From an uncultured archaeon (lineage in GTDB: Archaea > Nanobdellota > Nanobdellia > Woesearchaeales > ARS49), in NCBI GenBank assembly GCA_902385765.1, contig CABMGU010000014.1, forward strand, positions 1 to 38,987: a stretch of 38,987 nt of DNA, written 5' to 3'. The translations under genes were made by a program, and so were the position numbers. Shown here piece by piece: positions 37,916 to 38,987 of this stretch (the stretch's first letter is position 1; the number at the start of each line of letters is the position of its first letter). The notes under the pieces are model-generated. The model was not told the origin of the DNA. It saw only the letters and a list, made by a program, of their open reading frames with translations, and did not search any database.

Positions 37916-38166
37916 TTAAGTGCGATAAACACAGGAAGGACCACGTTGGCGGTTGCATGTGGTGCGGTAAGAGATTGTGCGAGTTCTGTGTAGCGAAGCG
38001 CGAAGGCGCGAAACTGTATTGTGACAGGTGTGTTGGTATGCTTGGAAACATCAGGCGTGAGCCCTTGCCAAATGTCGGCAGGCAGCCTTTGCCTTCTGTT
38101 GGCAGGCGTTTTGTTATGAAGAATGGTTATCTCGAAATGGACGGTGAAATGCATGGACGTGTTTAA
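37912..38166 (+). CDS. B-box-like zinc-binding protein
   Basis: An 84-residue protein with regularly spaced ligands C4, H7, C15, C18, C23, C26, C37, C40, typical of a B-box/LIM-like two-zinc module, followed by a tail with a duplicated PLPNVGR/PLPSVGR. No enzymatic signature. ATG 37912 overlaps the TPR gene stop (ATGA) and the gene overlaps the next by 14 bases, so all three are co-translated and may form a complex (inference). Confidence 0.8.
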   Translation: MIKCDKHRKDHVGGCMWCGKRLCEFCVAKREGAKLYCDRCVGMLGNIRREPLPNVGRQPLPSVGRRFVMKNGYLEMDGEMHGRV

Positions 38167-38596
38167 GCTTCAGAAGATTAATAGTTTGGCTAAAGAGTTG
38201 AGAAGTCATAATTTTGCTGATTCCAGCGATAGTGCTTTCCAGCAGGCAGAGCAGGTTTTTGAGCCTTCTGTTCAGCAGGTTGTTGTTGAGGAAAAGCCAG
38301 TCATTGCTCCGAGGATTGATGTTCTTTCTGAGAGGAAGTTTGAGATGCTTTTGGAGCAGAATAATAAGAGGTATGAGCAGGAGATTGGTTTGTTGCGTTC
38401 TGCTTTGGGAACTCTTGCTAATGAGATTGAATGCCTGAAGTCTGAGCTGAAAAAAATGTCAGAGCAGAATCCTAAGCCGAAAGAGCATCAGGAGCCTTTG
38501 AAGACAGAGGTTAAGCCAGAGCATCCTCGTCAGGGCAAGTTTACTTCAAGTGATGTTGACATTCAGAAGATGTTCTATTTTGGCGCAAAGCGTTAA
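38153..38596 (+). CDS. coiled-coil protein of unknown function
   Basis: A 147-residue protein starting MDVFKLQKINSLAKELRSHN. A long coiled coil (about residues 70-107: KFEMLLEQNNKRYEQEIGLL, LGTLANEIECLKSELKKMSE) is followed by a Pro/Lys/Glu linker and a short C-terminal motif DVDIQKMFYFGAKR that looks like a binding peptide. ATG 38153 is internal to the end of the zinc-protein gene. Third gene of the TPR operon. Its stop overlaps the convergent prenyltransferase gene. Confidence 0.75.
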   Translation: MDVFKLQKINSLAKELRSHNFADSSDSAFQQAEQVFEPSVQQVVVEEKPVIAPRIDVLSERKFEMLLEQNNKRYEQEIGLLRSALGTLANEIECLKSELKKMSEQNPKPKEHQEPLKTEVKPEHPRQGKFTSSDVDIQKMFYFGAKR

Positions 38597-38987
38597 TAGA
38601 AGTATAGGACTGCGAAAGTAAGTATTCCCCACGCGGTTATTGCTGTCATCATTCTCCAGTCTGTGAATACCAGTTCCGGGTGTCTTGCTATTTTGTTTCC
38701 TGTGGTTATGAAGCTTTCATATCTGAATATTGTGTAGAGCGCGATGGGCAGGTTGATGTAAAGAAGCGGGTGTTCTCCAAAAAATACAAAGAGAGTGTAG
38801 CAGACTACCAGTGCTGTTGTTGTTAGTGCGCTTAGTCTTGATACGATTTCTGGCGTGTATGACGCTAGAGTTTTTCTTTGGTAATTTGCTTTTTCTTGTA
38901 ACAGCATTACCTCGCTTCTTCTTTTTCCTAAAACCAGGAACAGTGCGAGGAAGAATACCCCTAATACGAGCCACGGGCTTACCCATA
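38593..38987 (-). CDS. UbiA-family prenyltransferase, DPPR-synthase type, 5'-partial
   Basis: C-terminal end of a membrane prenyltransferase resembling decaprenyl-phosphate phosphoribosyltransferase. The frame is open to the window edge and reads SPWLVLGVFFLALFLVLGK, then RRSE, YTPEIVSRLSALTTTALVV, INLPIALYTIFRYESFITTG and ELVFTDWRMMTAITAWGIL; the SPWL...KRRSE and LRY...TG...DxxL order is characteristic. ATG 38907 is internal, not the start. Likely role: transfer of phosphoribose to a polyprenyl phosphate for envelope glycan synthesis (inference). About two-thirds of the gene is outside. Confidence 0.82.
   Translation of the reverse strand, partial: WVSPWLVLGVFFLALFLVLGKRRSEVMLLQEKANYQRKTLASYTPEIVSRLSALTTTALVVCYTLFVFFGEHPLLYINLPIALYTIFRYESFITTGNKIARHPELVFTDWRMMTAITAWGILTFAVLYFY

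Noticed and set aside
38593..38907. Stand-alone 104-residue membrane protein
   Set aside because: The frame continues upstream to the window edge with conserved UbiA sequence (SPWL...KRRSE), so ATG 38907 is internal.

Overview
The window is archaeal chromosomal DNA. It carries both subunits of the archaea-only polymerase PolD, MCM, TBP, aIF1, aIF2-beta, an archaeal S10/spc ribosomal-protein operon with eukaryote-type proteins (eS4, eL19, eL32), an EMC3/DUF106 insertase and Hef. A primase that joins the PriS catalytic core to a PriL-type iron-sulfur domain in one chain, together with compact genes and many small membrane or surface proteins, points to a DPANN lineage, probably Woesearchaeota/Pacearchaeota-like (inference). 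Starts are archaeal: most first genes have a TATA box about 27 bp before the start codon and are therefore probably leaderless, while internal operon genes start at ATGA overlaps or behind Shine-Dalgarno (SD) sequences.

Layout. 1-5493 (+): PolD small subunit (5' end cut by the window), PolD large subunit, a nucleoside-deoxyribosyltransferase-like protein and a NUDT15-like Nudix hydrolase, apparently one operon joining replication to nucleotide-pool cleaning. 5490-6644 (-): aIF2-beta, DUF424 and a second deoxyribosyltransferase-like protein. 6688-12169 (-): SpoIIM-like membrane protein, RPA32-like OB protein, a large surface protein, MCM and TBP. 12278-25686 (-): uninterrupted operon from uL3 to uL15, then SecY and the EMC3-like insertase, behind a structured leader. 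25849-26349 (-): Lrp/AsnC regulator. 26472-28043 (+): a compositionally distinct three-gene cassette (unknown protein, HD hydrolase, third deoxyribosyltransferase-like protein). 28038-29759: fused primase and a divergent Toprim protein sharing one TATA box. 29710-31340: lipoprotein and HtpX. 31337-35292 (-): Hef interrupted by an in-frame TAA, a small membrane protein, an M50 homologue without its HExxH motif and a TraB protein. 35393-36156 (+): PRC-barrel protein and an unknown protein. 36157-37111: a DUF212 gene, tRNA-Gly(CCC) and dense hairpin repeats. 37175-38596 (+): TPR-like, zinc-binding and coiled-coil proteins in one operon. 38593-38987 (-): C-terminal end of a UbiA-type prenyltransferase.

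The most unusual items are the HD/deoxyribosyltransferase cassette, two intergenic hairpin families (one always just after stop codons, one with compensatory base changes), the switch-like leader of the ribosomal operon, the nonsense-interrupted Hef, the M50 pseudo-protease, and a PolD exonuclease subunit whose first metal-binding Asp is replaced by Cys. No rRNA, CRISPR array, insertion sequence or intein was seen.
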